Assembly: GCA_905250115.1 (NCBI GenBank)
Contig: CAJNOI010000066.1
Span: 198,145 to 262,144 of the forward strand
Origin: Adineta steineri
Lineage: Eukaryota > Rotifera > Eurotatoria > Adinetida > Adinetidae
Direction: 5' to 3'
DNA length: 64,000 nt
Below the pieces are notes generated by a model. That model did no database searches. It saw only the letters and a list, made by a program, of their open reading frames with translations, and was not told where the DNA came from. Below are positions 33,969 to 45,294 of this stretch, in pieces. Position 1 is the first letter of the stretch; each line of letters starts with the position of its first letter. A program made the translations under genes and the position numbers.

Positions 33969-36900
33969 TTAGTTTGTCGTTGGCGTAACTCGGACTGATC
34001 GGCATCGTAATAGTTTGACGATGACTACAGCAACGAACTTACAGATAATTACTACACCACCATAGAGAGAAATCATTGTTGTAATTCCTTCGATTAGATT
34101 ACTTTGTTTGATGTAAGAATGCACACATAATGAAGGTGCACAGTTATTAAAGTAATTTTCGTAGGATACAAGAGGCACATATTTCTCCACCATTAGTTGC
34201 TTGAAAACATATTCAAAACTTGAACCATTAGGAAAACGACTTGGATTATCAGATGTACTCAATACTTGAGAAATATTTTCTGCTGTCAGACATTTAAAAT
34301 CGAAGAGACAGTCGACTGGCCATTGCGAGATAGTTTCGATGGTATAACAACCCGTTGGTAATCCAAAAAGAGACCAGATGCAGCTCGAAGTAAATCCACA
34401 GTCGCATCCTTCCTTCGTGAATGGAACTGTGTGCGCAGTATGATGAAAAACTGGCTCTGGCGGAACCGCGAATTCCCAAGTTTGACCATAGGTAGTCATT
34501 AACTTGCTTGTAGTTGTTATCATGCGAGTCAATACGAACGTATTAAATAATATTACAGGTACTGTCGAATTGATATCATCAATATTCGCCTGAGTTTCTT
34601 CGGTTAATGAGAATCGAGATAACAGTTCATTATTGACCATATGACTTGCCAATAACTGATGAATTGAATCGTACACTGTGTCGTTAGACAGTGCACAGAA
34701 TGCTCGGACTGCATGCACTATTGCTGGACCTGCATACGAAAACTCTGGTTTAAGGAAAGAGAATATAAGAAGATGCTCAGGGGTGATTGCGGCCAATATG
34801 TCTGAATACCAGTCTCTCAAACATATTGGATGGAACCTAGCGGTTAGCTTAAGAAAGGAATCATGTTGAATGGATATTTCTGAGCAAAAACAATGCAAAG
34901 AGTTGGGATACTGTCTATATAAATTTTCATAAACGGCTAGTGATGGTTTCTTAAATTTCTCTTCAATTAGCTGAGGACGAAAAGTGTGACGCATATAGAG
35001 ACCATAAAGAATCACTATAACTAGAATGATATGTAATCGACGCGTCAACTTTTGTTCATCATTCCAACCAAAAATCCGTTTTACAAACTGCAAAGATAGT
35101 TTCAGAGAAAATCCGTTGATGAATTTTTCAATTAATCGAAGATCAAACCAGATGAGCAACTGAAAACCAATGGATAAGCCACCAAAAATACCAGTAATAC
35201 TGATGACAATCTCCGTGAGACTTTGACGACTGCTATATTCGATGAAGCATGTACTTGGAGCGCATTTATAATAATAAGAACTAAAATTGACATTCTCTGA
35301 CCAATCATCAATCATCAATTCATCGATAATCGATTCAATCGACTTATTAGCTTGACTAAGGCTTGAATTAAGTGCTGGAAAGATCCACGATTCGTTGGCA
35401 GGCGAATGAAAAAATTTATTAAGATTCCTCATACATGATTTATTATGGAAACATTCCAATGTCGATAAAAATAATGCTTCAACCAGATAGCAACCCATAA
35501 AAAAATTAGAGATTGTATAGATTGTCTTACGAACATCTCCGTCATACTTATATATTCCCATGGGCTCGATACATGAATCATACGCGTGACCACAATTACA
35601 TTCACCATAATGTCGGGGCTCAGTTTTTAAGCTCTGTTCAGTTAAATTGGCTTGAAAATAAATACTCGGACGACTCATCAAATGATTTCTCATCGTGATA
35701 ATTCGAATAAGTTCAATCCTGCGTTTAAACTGACTGCTAGTGGACGATTTCCAAGTTTTAATAAGACGATCGATTTTAGATAGAAATACTTCTTGACTGA
35801 TTACTTGTGAGTTGACAATCTGCCGTTGCAAAAAAAATTCAAGAGCACCATCAGTTGTATTCTGAGCACGCTCACACAACATTGCCAATGTTTGAAACTG
35901 ATTAATAGCATACTTGCGATAGTCGAGCTCGTACTCAACAGTACTACTCTCCGAATCACTGTACTTAATCCATTCTGGACTAATCAGGTAACTCGAACAT
36001 ACCTGATGGAATCGAGGTTCAATAGTCATAAAAGAGGAGTAAGATACAGATATATTTCTACACTTACAGATGGGATGAGTTTTATAGACGTTTTTAAAAT
36101 TAAGGTATTCGGATTCGGATGGATTAGTAATAGTATGGCGATGAATTGATTTGCTCACTACGTTATATCCAGCTAGGATTGTAGCTGAAATGATGATCAA
36201 GAATATATACAGACGAGTAGCATAACGTTGATATTGAAGTTGTCGATCATTACGGGGAAAATATTGAAATGTATTTAGTTCAACGATTAACTTTTTCAAC
36301 GCCGATTTCAGTAGACGCAAACGTTCACGAACTAGAAATTGAAATCATATAAATTGACAGAAGAACCATAATTGGGCAGCTCCGGCTCCGTTTTTAAAAA
36401 ATACCGGCTCTTAGGATTCGGATCAGCTTCAGAGTAAGAGCTGCCCAGCCCTGTCTCTATCAGATTCATCGAACATCCACCCTAGGCAATCATACGAAGT
36501 CAACAGATAGGAAAAAATCCGTATTCAATTCGAAGCCAACTGCTAGGGATGTACCGAGCCTCTCGGGCTAGGTCAGGGCTCGAGTATGAGAATGGGTGTG
36601 GGTGTGGGTGTGGGTGTGTGTGGGGTGGGGTGGGAATGGATGTGGTGAGTGCAGGTACTATCCTTTTCACTCTCACTCACACTTTCACCAACACCCATAT
36701 TCACACCGAAGCCCTCAGTGCATCCCTAACAAGAGCTCTGACATCGGCTTCAGCTCCGGTAACAAAGGTCTTCGCCTGATCCTGGCTCTGACTCTAGTTC
36801 CGGTTTCGGCTCTCGCTCTGTTTTGAAAAAAGACCAGCTCCTAGGAGTCGGAGCTGCCAAACCCTAAGGAGAGCATATAGTTATCATGAGAATATAAGTA

Positions 36901-38184
36901 CTTACCAGTCAGAGTAGATGGTGGAGATTGTACATTATTTAATTTTTTTATGATGTATCGAACAATAATCGGAATCACTAGTCTCAGCGCGGATATCAAG
37001 CCGCTAAGTAAACCAATGAGTTTTGCCATCACATCTACTAAACTAATTCTCATTTTTTTTCGATAAGTGCAATAAAGAGGTGCACATTTGTCGCGATACT
37101 TTTCATAAGACACATTCATGAGCCATTCCTCCACCATCAGATTATCGACGATTGATTTTACGGTTGCATTTGGACTGAAACGACTGATATTGCTATCTGC
37201 CATCGCTGAAAACTTTTCTTTTGTTGGAAAAAATGAAACAAGCTTATTCAAACATGCCTGATTGTAAAAACACTCAAGTGTCGATGCAAGAATCGAAGTC
37301 ACCGACAAACAACCTGATACTAACCCAGGCAGCCGTATCTCACGACTGGACTCACACTGTGTTGGTGCATCGAATATATCGCTAAAGATAGCATCAGAAG
37401 TACATTGATGATCCGAAACACAATTACAAGGAGCCTTATTTCTGTGACGATATGTAGCGGGCTTAACTTGTGGGTAATCGTCGTATGAGATGATAAAGTT
37501 TGTTTGAAGTCCAGACATAAGTCGGTTGCCAGTTATTACTTGAAGGACTAGTTCTAATTGAGCTGCAAATGCTTGAGGTACAGTATGTTGAAATTGAATA
37601 ATAGTCGACTGAATCTGCCTTTGAAAAGTAATCCTTGTCAAAAGTTCTGGACTGATAAACGTGCTTTTTAAAAAAGTATCAATATTTTGTCGAAGATATG
37701 ATTCTGATTGATTACAAAAACCAGCTAATGCTTGAAATTGTGCACTACCAAAAGTTCGAAAGTCATTCAAATTGAAATACGTGACGTTCGAGCCAGAGTA
37801 AATGGCTTTAATCCAGCGATCAAGCACAAAATCACTGTTGTATATCTGATGTAACTTTGGTTCCAATGAAATGAATTCACCATATAAGAGTGAACTATGA
37901 GAACAAGGACATTCTGTATTGCTAAGAAAGCTATCTAGTTCTTCTTTAGACGGATTATCTCGTTTCTCGATGATCTCTTTTATATCTGAATATATAAAAA
38001 GACCAAGATAAATCAGAAGACATGTGAGAAGAACTAGATAGATCCGAGTAACAATGATATTGAATCGACGTTGTTGTTCATCTTCATTTTGGTTACTACC
38101 AACTGGTGGTTTAAAAAGATTGAGATTGAGAAAAAAACTTTTCCAAGAAGATATCGTCTGCCGACAAAAATCGGCTATGGGCAT
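33969..38184 (-). CDS. Three tandem two-TM Cys-rich units in one protein
   Basis: Exon 1 (38184-36906) and exon 2 (36331-33969) join in frame (...PPSTLT-VRERLRLLK...), giving about 1,213 aa. Each of three repeated units of about 400 aa has the same layout. There is a basic cytosolic lead and a membrane helix (IYLVLLTCLLIYLGLFIY; RLYIFLIIISATILAGYNVV; LHIILVIVILYGLYM). A Cys-rich ectodomain follows with a C-x-C site (PCNCV, ECNCG, GCDCG), LECF...C, and CAPLYC/CAPSTC/CAPSLC. A second, Gly-rich helix ends the unit (IGLLSGLISALRLVIP; ITGIFGGLSIGFQLLIW; ISLYGGVVIICKFVAV). The topology and the CxPxC-Y before the second helix recall DEG/ENaC channels, which are trimers. That would make this a covalent trimer, but this is inference; the family is not confirmed. 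Confidence 0.7.
36332..36905. other. Intron packed with miniature elements
   Basis: This 574-bp intron of the three-unit gene contains a short GC-rich palindrome (36371-36450, TTGGGCAGCTCCGGCTCC ... GAGCTGCCCAGCCC). It also contains the element at 36542-36730 and a further GGCTCC-type piece ending GGAGTCGGAGCTGCC (about 36731-36862). Without them the intron would be close to the usual short size. Confidence 0.6.
36542..36730. mobile_element. Dispersed miniature element, copy 2 (both ends)
   Basis: The ends GCTAGGGATGTACCGAG and CAGTGCATCCCTAAC are inverted. Inside are CCTCTCGGGCTAGGTC, a GT arm of four GGGTGT units (36593-36620), TGGTGAGTGCAGGTACTATC-CTTTTCACTCTC, and a CACCAACACCCATATTCACACC arm. 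It shares its internal blocks with 23271-23446. It shows that the telomere-like arms can be carried by a transposon-like unit. Confidence 0.7.
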
Positions 38185-38969
38185 GATGAATTATATGCCT
38201 ATACGATGAAAGTAAAACGTAAGGCAGAAAAAAAAATCTGGCGTGTTGTTAGAATATTATTTCTGTAGACAGATTTAGTAAAATAAAATAGTCTATTTAA
38301 CAACATTTTTCCTACGTCATAAAAATGCTTTTCCTACGCAAAATAATAATTTATATTGTATCGCACTTTTATCAAAAGTAACTAAAAATGTTGATTAAAA
38401 TAATTTGCTTCCGTATCCTGCATGAAAATCATGCACGGTTTTTAATATGTTCTGTATTTATGCTAGATAATCACTCGCATCTGCTTTTATATATTAAAAA
38501 ATAAATAAATCGCATAAAGAGAAGTAAATTTTTATTTGTCCATGATTTAGAGCGTTGCATCTGTTAGATTGATGAGATTAGAGGTGTAAGCCGTCGGTTG
38601 ATTTTTGCTGAAGCCGACGGCTGGCATTTTTGCTAGAGTTGACGCGCGTCTAAGCCGACGACTTACACCTCGACATGGGATCGCTCGAGCAAAGAAAATC
38701 ATTGGCTAATTAATCCTTCGTTTGTATGTAATTTGAAATAGAATAGGTAATGATTTATAGTACAGGTGTGAGTATGAATGTTAGATGATCATAACATCTA
38801 CGACTACATTTTGAACCATCAGAATCCGTAAAAGAAGGTTTCATACAGACGATATGTAGATACATACTGCTTAAGCTGAATGTTCATTTAACATCAGTGA
38901 TAACAATCCTATTTCTATACTACTCTTTTTTTTTCTCTAGAAGGAGAAATTAAAAGAAATTCTAGAACA
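38185..38969. other. Intergenic between divergent genes, one MITE
   Basis: This is the shared upstream region of the three-unit gene and the FG-GAP gene. Apart from the 91-bp inverted-repeat element at 38581-38671, I see only AT-rich sequence. Confidence 0.5.
38581..38671. mobile_element. 91-bp palindromic MITE
   Basis: Terminal inverted repeats GAGGTGTAAGCCGTCGG and CCGACGACTTACACCTC bound the element. An internal AAGCCGACGGCTGGC repeats the same word, so the whole unit is built from three copies of a GTCGG/CCGAC motif. It is GC-rich in an AT-rich setting. Confidence 0.7.
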
Positions 38970-41900
38970 ATGTCGAATACAAATGAAGACGCAAATGAAA
39001 AGCATGAAGTATGTTATTGATCTTATTACAGATAAAGGGATAAAAGAATCCTATATTTCTTACGACTCAATTTTAGAATAATCAAATGGCCACGAACACA
39101 AGTGAAGAACACCCTTCTTCAATGATAACAGTGTATGTAAATTATTTTTGTACTACAAAAGTTAATAATATTCTCAATTTTAGGAGCTCTCCAAGGAGAA
39201 AAAAAGTGTGCTACACGATTCTTATTGTGATCGCTGGGATTATAGTTGGTGGTGCTCTAACAATGCTTGTTCTAAGATTCTGCCACAGAGTTAAAACGAA
39301 TACAGAAATAATAACAGGTATAGTTGTTTTTGAGAGTGGGTATCGAACTGAGCCACGGTATGGGTGTTCACTTGTTAGTCATCTATTCCCACGTCCTGCC
39401 TAAAATCGGCAGAAAAACGTTTCTAAATAATGGGTGAAAGCGATCTACCATGCCATAAACCCCTTACAAAAGTTTTTTCCTAGATTGAAAGGATAGGGTC
39501 TAGAAACGGGAATTATCTATTTACATGTATTATTTTTGTCGGTAACATGGCAAATTTGACCATTTGTTTGGCAAAAATGACCATGTAACTATGACATATT
39601 TTGATAATATAATTTTATTTGCTATTATCGTTTTTTATTAGCATAATATTTAGTATATATTATTTTATTTAATTGTATTAAAAGAGCGCTAACTTAAATA
39701 TTTAAAATATTTCGTAATTATATATATATAATATTTTATTTAACTATATCAAAAGGGCGCGAACTTAAAAATTTAATTTATTTATTAAAAAGGGGGCGAA
39801 CCTAAATATTTGAAGTATTTCTTAATTATATATAGATCATTATTTTATTGAATAAATTAAAATAATGATCGGTATATAATTTTACTCTTAATATGAAGGG
39901 AGATGAAAATAATATTAATAACAAAAAAACTAAACGTTTGTATACACAGAGTATTATAAAGCTTTGAAAAAAATGTTCGCTTATTTTTATATAGCATGAC
40001 ATTTATCATCATCGATAAATATTTTTAATGCATGTTTGAAAAAAACGATGATGCACCAAAACGTCCTGCGTACGACAACTCAATAAAATACGATCCAGAA
40101 TTAGAAGCTAAAAAGCATAAGCATTGTAATTTGATAATTTTAAAAGTTTAGTTGTTGCATTATTGCAAAAAACTTTTTAATAAGTTTGTCAGTTTAATAG
40201 ACTTGCTATAGTCCATATAGATAAAAGAGTTCAAAATCAATTTTAACCTACAATGGTAAAGAGCTCTACATTGTAGTTTTTTTTTTAAATCCCACCTTTT
40301 ATAAAACTGACTTTAATAAAGGTAAAGCATTTTTCAACTTTATTATTCATTCGTCGGATATGAAATTCTATGAAAATGCTTGATTTTATATAAAGTTGAA
40401 ATTCAATTTGATTTCCCGCTGAAACTGAAAACTAATATTAATCAACTCTCATTCGTATCTAAAGATAGTTATATCAGCATGCAGACTGCGACAGTCTAGG
40501 GCCAAGTGAATCGAGTTTCGATGAACGTTACTTGTTTGAACATACAAACCCTGTTATAAGCGGAGCCTATAATCTTTTTCATTTGAAACTAAATTTTGGT
40601 GACAAATGGGAGACTGTTTTTTCTCAAAACTGTGGTTTTTCTGGGTCTTCATAAAATAAGTAGCTTCGTCTACGGATGCGACTTACCAATCCTCAATTGT
40701 TCCACATCTCATCCTTTCTATTCACATACTATCCCTCATTTTGATCGCAACTTAAATACCATTTTTATCACGAAATGTCTCAGCGCCCACATTATCATAT
40801 CTATAGCAAATATTTATCATTTCTTTTCGATTGTGGATGTTTGAGTCTTTAAGTATATATCATATACTAGCGGGAGTATCCACTGTTGGTCGGGAAAATT
40901 TTATAGTACGTATTCGGTAGATGAGAAAACGAGTATGGATGATGCGACAGTTTTTCATCAACACACACAACCACTTATGCTGATACCACATTCACACCCT
41001 AATACGGAGACCTCTGGGTGAAATCTCACCCACGCGTCCTGACAATCATGCCAATCCCCTATTAATCATCCTTCTAGCCTAGAGAAGTATCGTCGAAATA
41101 TTGGTGACTGCCGCTATTACGGGACTACTTGGGTGAAATTTCATCCACACCCATGATGACCATACTAACCCCTCGCCGATCTTCCCTGAGATCTAAGGAA
41201 GCTTCGTGGAAAGTTTGATGATCGTAGCTATTACAGAGACTGGATGCATATCGAACAGAGAGACAAACATTCTTGCTTATATATATATATAGATATATGA
41301 CATCTATTTAAGAACCCGCAAGACTCTCGTGATCCGTAGCCCAAAAAAATAGATACCATATACTATTATATATATGATATATATTTAAAGGCCTACATAC
41401 CCACATATCCTCATATCCACATACTTGCAGACCCACAGACAGTAGCCCAAAAAACTAGATAGCATATACTATTTTATATATGATACAAGTAACGCTCGTC
41501 GTCTCGACTCACTTCACCCTTGACTGTGAGAGTGTGGGACTGGGTATGAATGAGAATTTCGATGTGAGTATAGATACCGGTAATAAACCAGAGCAAAACA
41601 CACGCTAACACCCAGCCATCCACAGACACACTCATTCAAGAAATTCACTCGCTGCTACATTCACACCAACTCATCCACACAAATCCACTGTCCACCACTG
41701 ACACCCCCTACGACTTCGATACCCAGCCACCGACACTCACACTCATTCTACATGTACACCCGCTGCGACTACTACAGTCGCCAACTCACATCCACACTCA
41801 TACACACCTTCGAACTTCAATTAAAAAAATTTCTGATTCTTAAATTCAGAATTGTCAATCTGACAACTCTCGAGACGAGATCGGTCAGGCGTATGACCCA

Positions 41901-44218
41901 CGATATTTGATCCAGTGTGGGTGGACTTGGATCTGATTATGAATATCAGTAATGAATAAGAACAAAAAACAATCCGACACCTATCCACTCACACACACTC
42001 AGGCTCACCCACCAACGACTACACCCTATCACCCAGTTCACCCACTTCTACCGTAGTCCACCCATTTCACCCACTTCTGACCCATTTCACCCACACTCAC
42101 CCTATTTCGTTCATCCAGCTGATTGTCACCCACGTCCAACGATTTAAAAATGGATTTTTTTTTGACCTTGACACAAACAAATCCACAAACTATTTTTTTT
42201 CATATGACCCTCCCTACAGTCGAGATAATATATGCAAAGACTTGAGAATGCACAAAACTGAAAGATCCACAACCCAACAAAGGTATTACGAAAGGTGCAC
42301 CCAACACAGTTGCTCTCCTATGAGATTTGCTCTTCAGTAGTATGAAACAAACTTTCTACAAGTTACAAGAACAATTTATAAATTAAAATTAATTTATTGA
42401 ACACAATAATAATAGGAGACAACAAAACAAAGTAACAAGAAGAAAGGTGTGAGTGTGAGTGCTATGATCTTTTCTCCAACTATATCATCTTCAACGCCCA
42501 CAACCTATTAATAGTGATTATCTTGTTGATCGACAATTGATATTAGAGAGCAAATGTCTCGGATGAAACTTTCATAGTTTCCCCAAAAAAAAGTAGACAT
42601 TATATACTGGTATATGTATTTAAAGACCGGCATTCTGTTTGAGAATTGAAGATATTTTTTGTTATCAAAATTCACACTAAAATGAAAAGAACCATGGTAT
42701 GCATAAGCTACCCAGAGATTTTTTTGGAAAGATTGTAATACGATGTAAAAGAGTTTATTATACATTGCATTTTCATGAATCCTATTAGCATTTTTTATTT
42801 TGCTTGTATATTTTTCTATTGTAATAACTTTCTGACTGTGTCTAGACGAAAAAACTACAACAATTACAACAGTGGTTACATCAACACTTACAAAAATGGC
42901 TAAGTCAACAATCACGACACCACCACAAAGAGGTCAGTATTATATAAGTGCTTTATGCTTTTGATTATGGGTGTGAGTGTGGGCGACATAGAATAATCAA
43001 TATGTATAAATCAAACTTCTTCGATTTCTATGGGTGAGTGAATATAATACACCCATACATAGTTGATTCTAATACTGTTTGAGATGATATGTACATATTA
43101 CTATATACAAGTGATAAAAACAATTTTTATTTGTAATAGAATCATGTCATATGAACTTTAAAACATACCAGACGTACTCAACTGGCTCTAACTCATTCCC
43201 ATACTTTATATCGCTCACTGATGTCAACGGCGACAACAGACCGGATATAATTGTATCTAACCAAGATGCAAGCAATGTTGTTGTTTTCTTCAACTTTCAA
43301 GGTAGTTCTTTTCGTGAGCAAGTAACTTACCCAATTGGATCTGTATTGGCTCCACAATATCTATCAGTCGTTGACGTCAATGATGACGACAAACCAGATA
43401 TTATTGTTGCAATTAATATGGGACATAGTGTTGGTGTTTTGCTCAATGATGGTTCTGGTCACTTTCACGCCGTAGAAATGTATAAAACTGGACAGAGAAC
43501 ATATCCACCAGCAGTTGCAGTAGTTGATGTTAATAGCGATAAAAAACCCGATATTATCGTGACAAACCAAAATACAGACACTATCGGTGTTTTCCTAAAC
43601 ATTGGTCATGGTGAATTCTCGTTTGAAAAAGATTACGAGGTTCCGTTCAGTTTCAGTGCGAAGTGTCCGCAAGTAGTGGATATCAATGACGATACTCATC
43701 CTGATATTATTGTTGCAAACACTCGTGGAGATAGTATTGGTATTTTCTATAATTCTGGCAATGGAACATTTATTTCTTGGACAACATTTTCAACTGGAAA
43801 AGATTCAGAACCAAACTCTGTGTCTGTGATTGATGTGAACGGTGATAATAAACCTGATCTTATTGTGGGTAACTTAAAGACGAGCAATGTTGGAGTTCTT
43901 CTCAATGCTGGCAATGGTAAATTTCTTAGTCAAACAATATATTCAACTGGACTCAACTCACGACCAGAATCAGTGTTTGTAGCTGATATAAATTGCGACA
44001 GCAAACCTGATATCATCGTTGCCAATTCCAATGAACAGAACATTGGTATATTTCTCAACTTTGGCAATGGTACATTTCAGCCTCAAATGATGTATCCAAC
44101 AGGAGATCACACACAACCATGGTCAGTAGTAGTGGGTGACGTTAATGGCGACAGCAAACCGGACATCATTTTTTCAGATAAAACTAATCACGAGATTAGT
44201 ATCTTACAAAACTATTGA
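38970..44218 (+). CDS. Membrane-anchored FG-GAP/VCBS repeat protein
   Basis: Exons: 38970-39008, 39077-39132, 39184-39317, 42846-42932, 43140-44218, all in frame. The N-terminus (MSNTNEDANEKHE) is cytosolic. RRKK precedes a membrane helix (VCYTILIVIAGIIVGGALTML). Exon 4 is a Thr-rich stalk (DEKTTTITTVVTSTLTK). Exon 5 is about 358 aa with seven FG-GAP/VCBS-type blades: each has a D-V-N-G-D-x-x-P-D-I-I-V calcium-binding loop (DVNGDNRPDIIV, DVNDDDKPDIIV, DVNSDKKPDIIV, DINDDTHPDIIV, DVNGDNKPDLIV, DINCDSKPDIIV, DVNGDSKPDIIF), followed by GVFLN-GNG-F. This is a beta-propeller for extracellular binding, as in integrin alpha chains. Intron phases around the TM and stalk exons (2, 1, 1) match the gene at 18670. 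The third intron is unusually long (3.5 kb). Confidence 0.85.
39600..39860. repeat. AT-rich tandem repeat, about three units
   Basis: Units of roughly 70-95 bp share AAAAGGGCGCGAACTTAAA / AAAAGAGCGCTAACTTAAA / AAAGGGGGCGAACCTAAA, followed by TATTT-AA-TATTTCTTAATTATATATA. Units have drifted and differ in length. Confidence 0.6.
40975..41250. repeat. Diverged tandem repeat of about 115 bp
   Basis: Copy 1 (about 41003-41117) and copy 2 (about 41118-41233) share TACGG.GAC..CTTGGGTGAAAT-TCA-CC-AC, CC-ATGA-GACCAT-C-AACCCCT, and the ending GTGA-CGTAGCTATTAC. A third partial copy starts TACAGAGACTGGATG. Identity is moderate. Confidence 0.6.
41500..42140. repeat. Long AC-rich telomere-like tract
   Basis: About 640 bp begins with a GT-rich part (GAGAGTGTGGGACTGGGTATG), then is dominated by degenerate CACCCA/CACTCA/CATCCA words on the + strand. 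It looks like an extended decayed version of the palindrome family, not a clean telomere array. Confidence 0.55.
42445..42506. repeat. Telomere-like palindrome in intron
   Basis: The GT arm is AGGTGTGAGTGTGAGTGC and the CA arm is TTCAACGCCCACAACC, around TATGATCTTTTCTCC. Confidence 0.55.
42967..43060. repeat. Telomere-like palindrome in last intron
   Basis: The GT arm is TATGGGTGTGAGTGTGGGCG, with a second GT arm at ATGGGTGAGTG and a CA arm at ACACCCATACAT. It lies between the stalk exon and the propeller exon. Confidence 0.55.
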
Positions 44219-45294
44219 CACTCATTCGTGTTGTTCTAATATTTGCCTTGAATATCATTTGATGTTGTTGAGTATACACAAAAAGACGAAAGTGTTCTCA
44301 CAATTTCTAATACTTTAAACAACTTGAGGGTGTGGGTGAGGGTATAAGTGTGAGTAAATAGTACTCTTCCGCATGTCCATCCTCAACTATAACAACGAGT
44401 ATGTAATATCGAACAGTTATAACTGAATTTATTCAAGAAGAATATCATGACGCTATGAACTATAGTAATCTATCAAGTTCCAATTGATTTAATATTTATC
44501 TATACAGATATACACTGCTGTCATTATTGTACAAGCTTCTCTTTAAATGAAATCAATAACAATTATAATGAAAACCCGCTCTACTAGATACATCCATCAA
44601 AATTAGATTTATCAAGCAAAAAATAAATACGATTTGAACTAGATTTTCACCATTCAAATTTAAAAGAAGCACACTGATAATGTATATTCTATTATAGCTC
44701 TATACATCAATTATAGTATAATCTATTTTTGAGTGAAGTGCAAGAATGACATATAGTTTCCATGTGTAAATATCGAATTATTATCTCTGATATATTTCAT
44801 TCTAAACTTCAATTCGTTTTCATGTTTTACTTGTATTTTTTTCGAAAGAGCATAGAATGAACAGCAATTTATAAGTTTTATTCACTGTAATTATAATTCT
44901 TCAACTGTAATGTTAAAAATAAGTGAATCAGGCACATTAGTAACTTCAAAATTACAACTTAACTTCATGACAGTTCTAGTTTTTTAATATATAGAAAACA
45001 GTGGTATTCATTCTATAATAACATATAAGTAGTAGCGAAGGTACTTTATTTTCTTATAAAAAGCTTGGAAAAATTTTCTTTTTCAATAAGGTGATATTTA
45101 TTTAATTATTTTTGTTATCACCTTTTGTTTTGAATCGATCGTAACAGCAACCAAAGAGCAAATAATAGCCTCATGGTGATTTTGCTTGTATGAAAACAAA
45201 ACAAATGAAAATGTTTTTTTTTCACAGTTAGAAGTCATACATAAACAAAAGTACTTGCACGTGGAGGAAAGAATTTCTTATTATTGTCTGTACA
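44219..45294. other. Intergenic with one telomere-like palindrome
   Basis: At 44322-44386 the block begins CTTGAGGGTGTGGGTGAGGG and ends GTCCATCCTCAAC, one of the clearest examples with the CTTGAGGG terminus. The rest is AT-rich without genes. Confidence 0.55.

Larger units (their letters stand above)
39318..42845. other. 3.5-kb intron made of several repeat types
   Basis: Within this intron are three AT-rich tandem units (39600-39860), two to three diverged units of about 115 bp (40975-41250), a repeated AGTAGCCCAAAAAA-TAGATA block (41337 and 41443), a long AC-rich degenerate telomere-like stretch (41500-42140) and a palindrome at 42445-42506. I see no gene inside on either strand; the minus-strand frame at 42508-42915 overlaps the stalk exon and is a shadow. 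Confidence 0.55.

Noticed and set aside
36549..36826. Two overlapping Cys/Gly/Trp-rich plus-strand frames
   Set aside because: They translate GGGTGTGGGTGT repeats inside the intron of the three-unit gene.
42508..42915. Minus-strand frame of 135 aa
   Set aside because: It overlaps the spliced stalk exon of the FG-GAP gene and has no recognisable domain.
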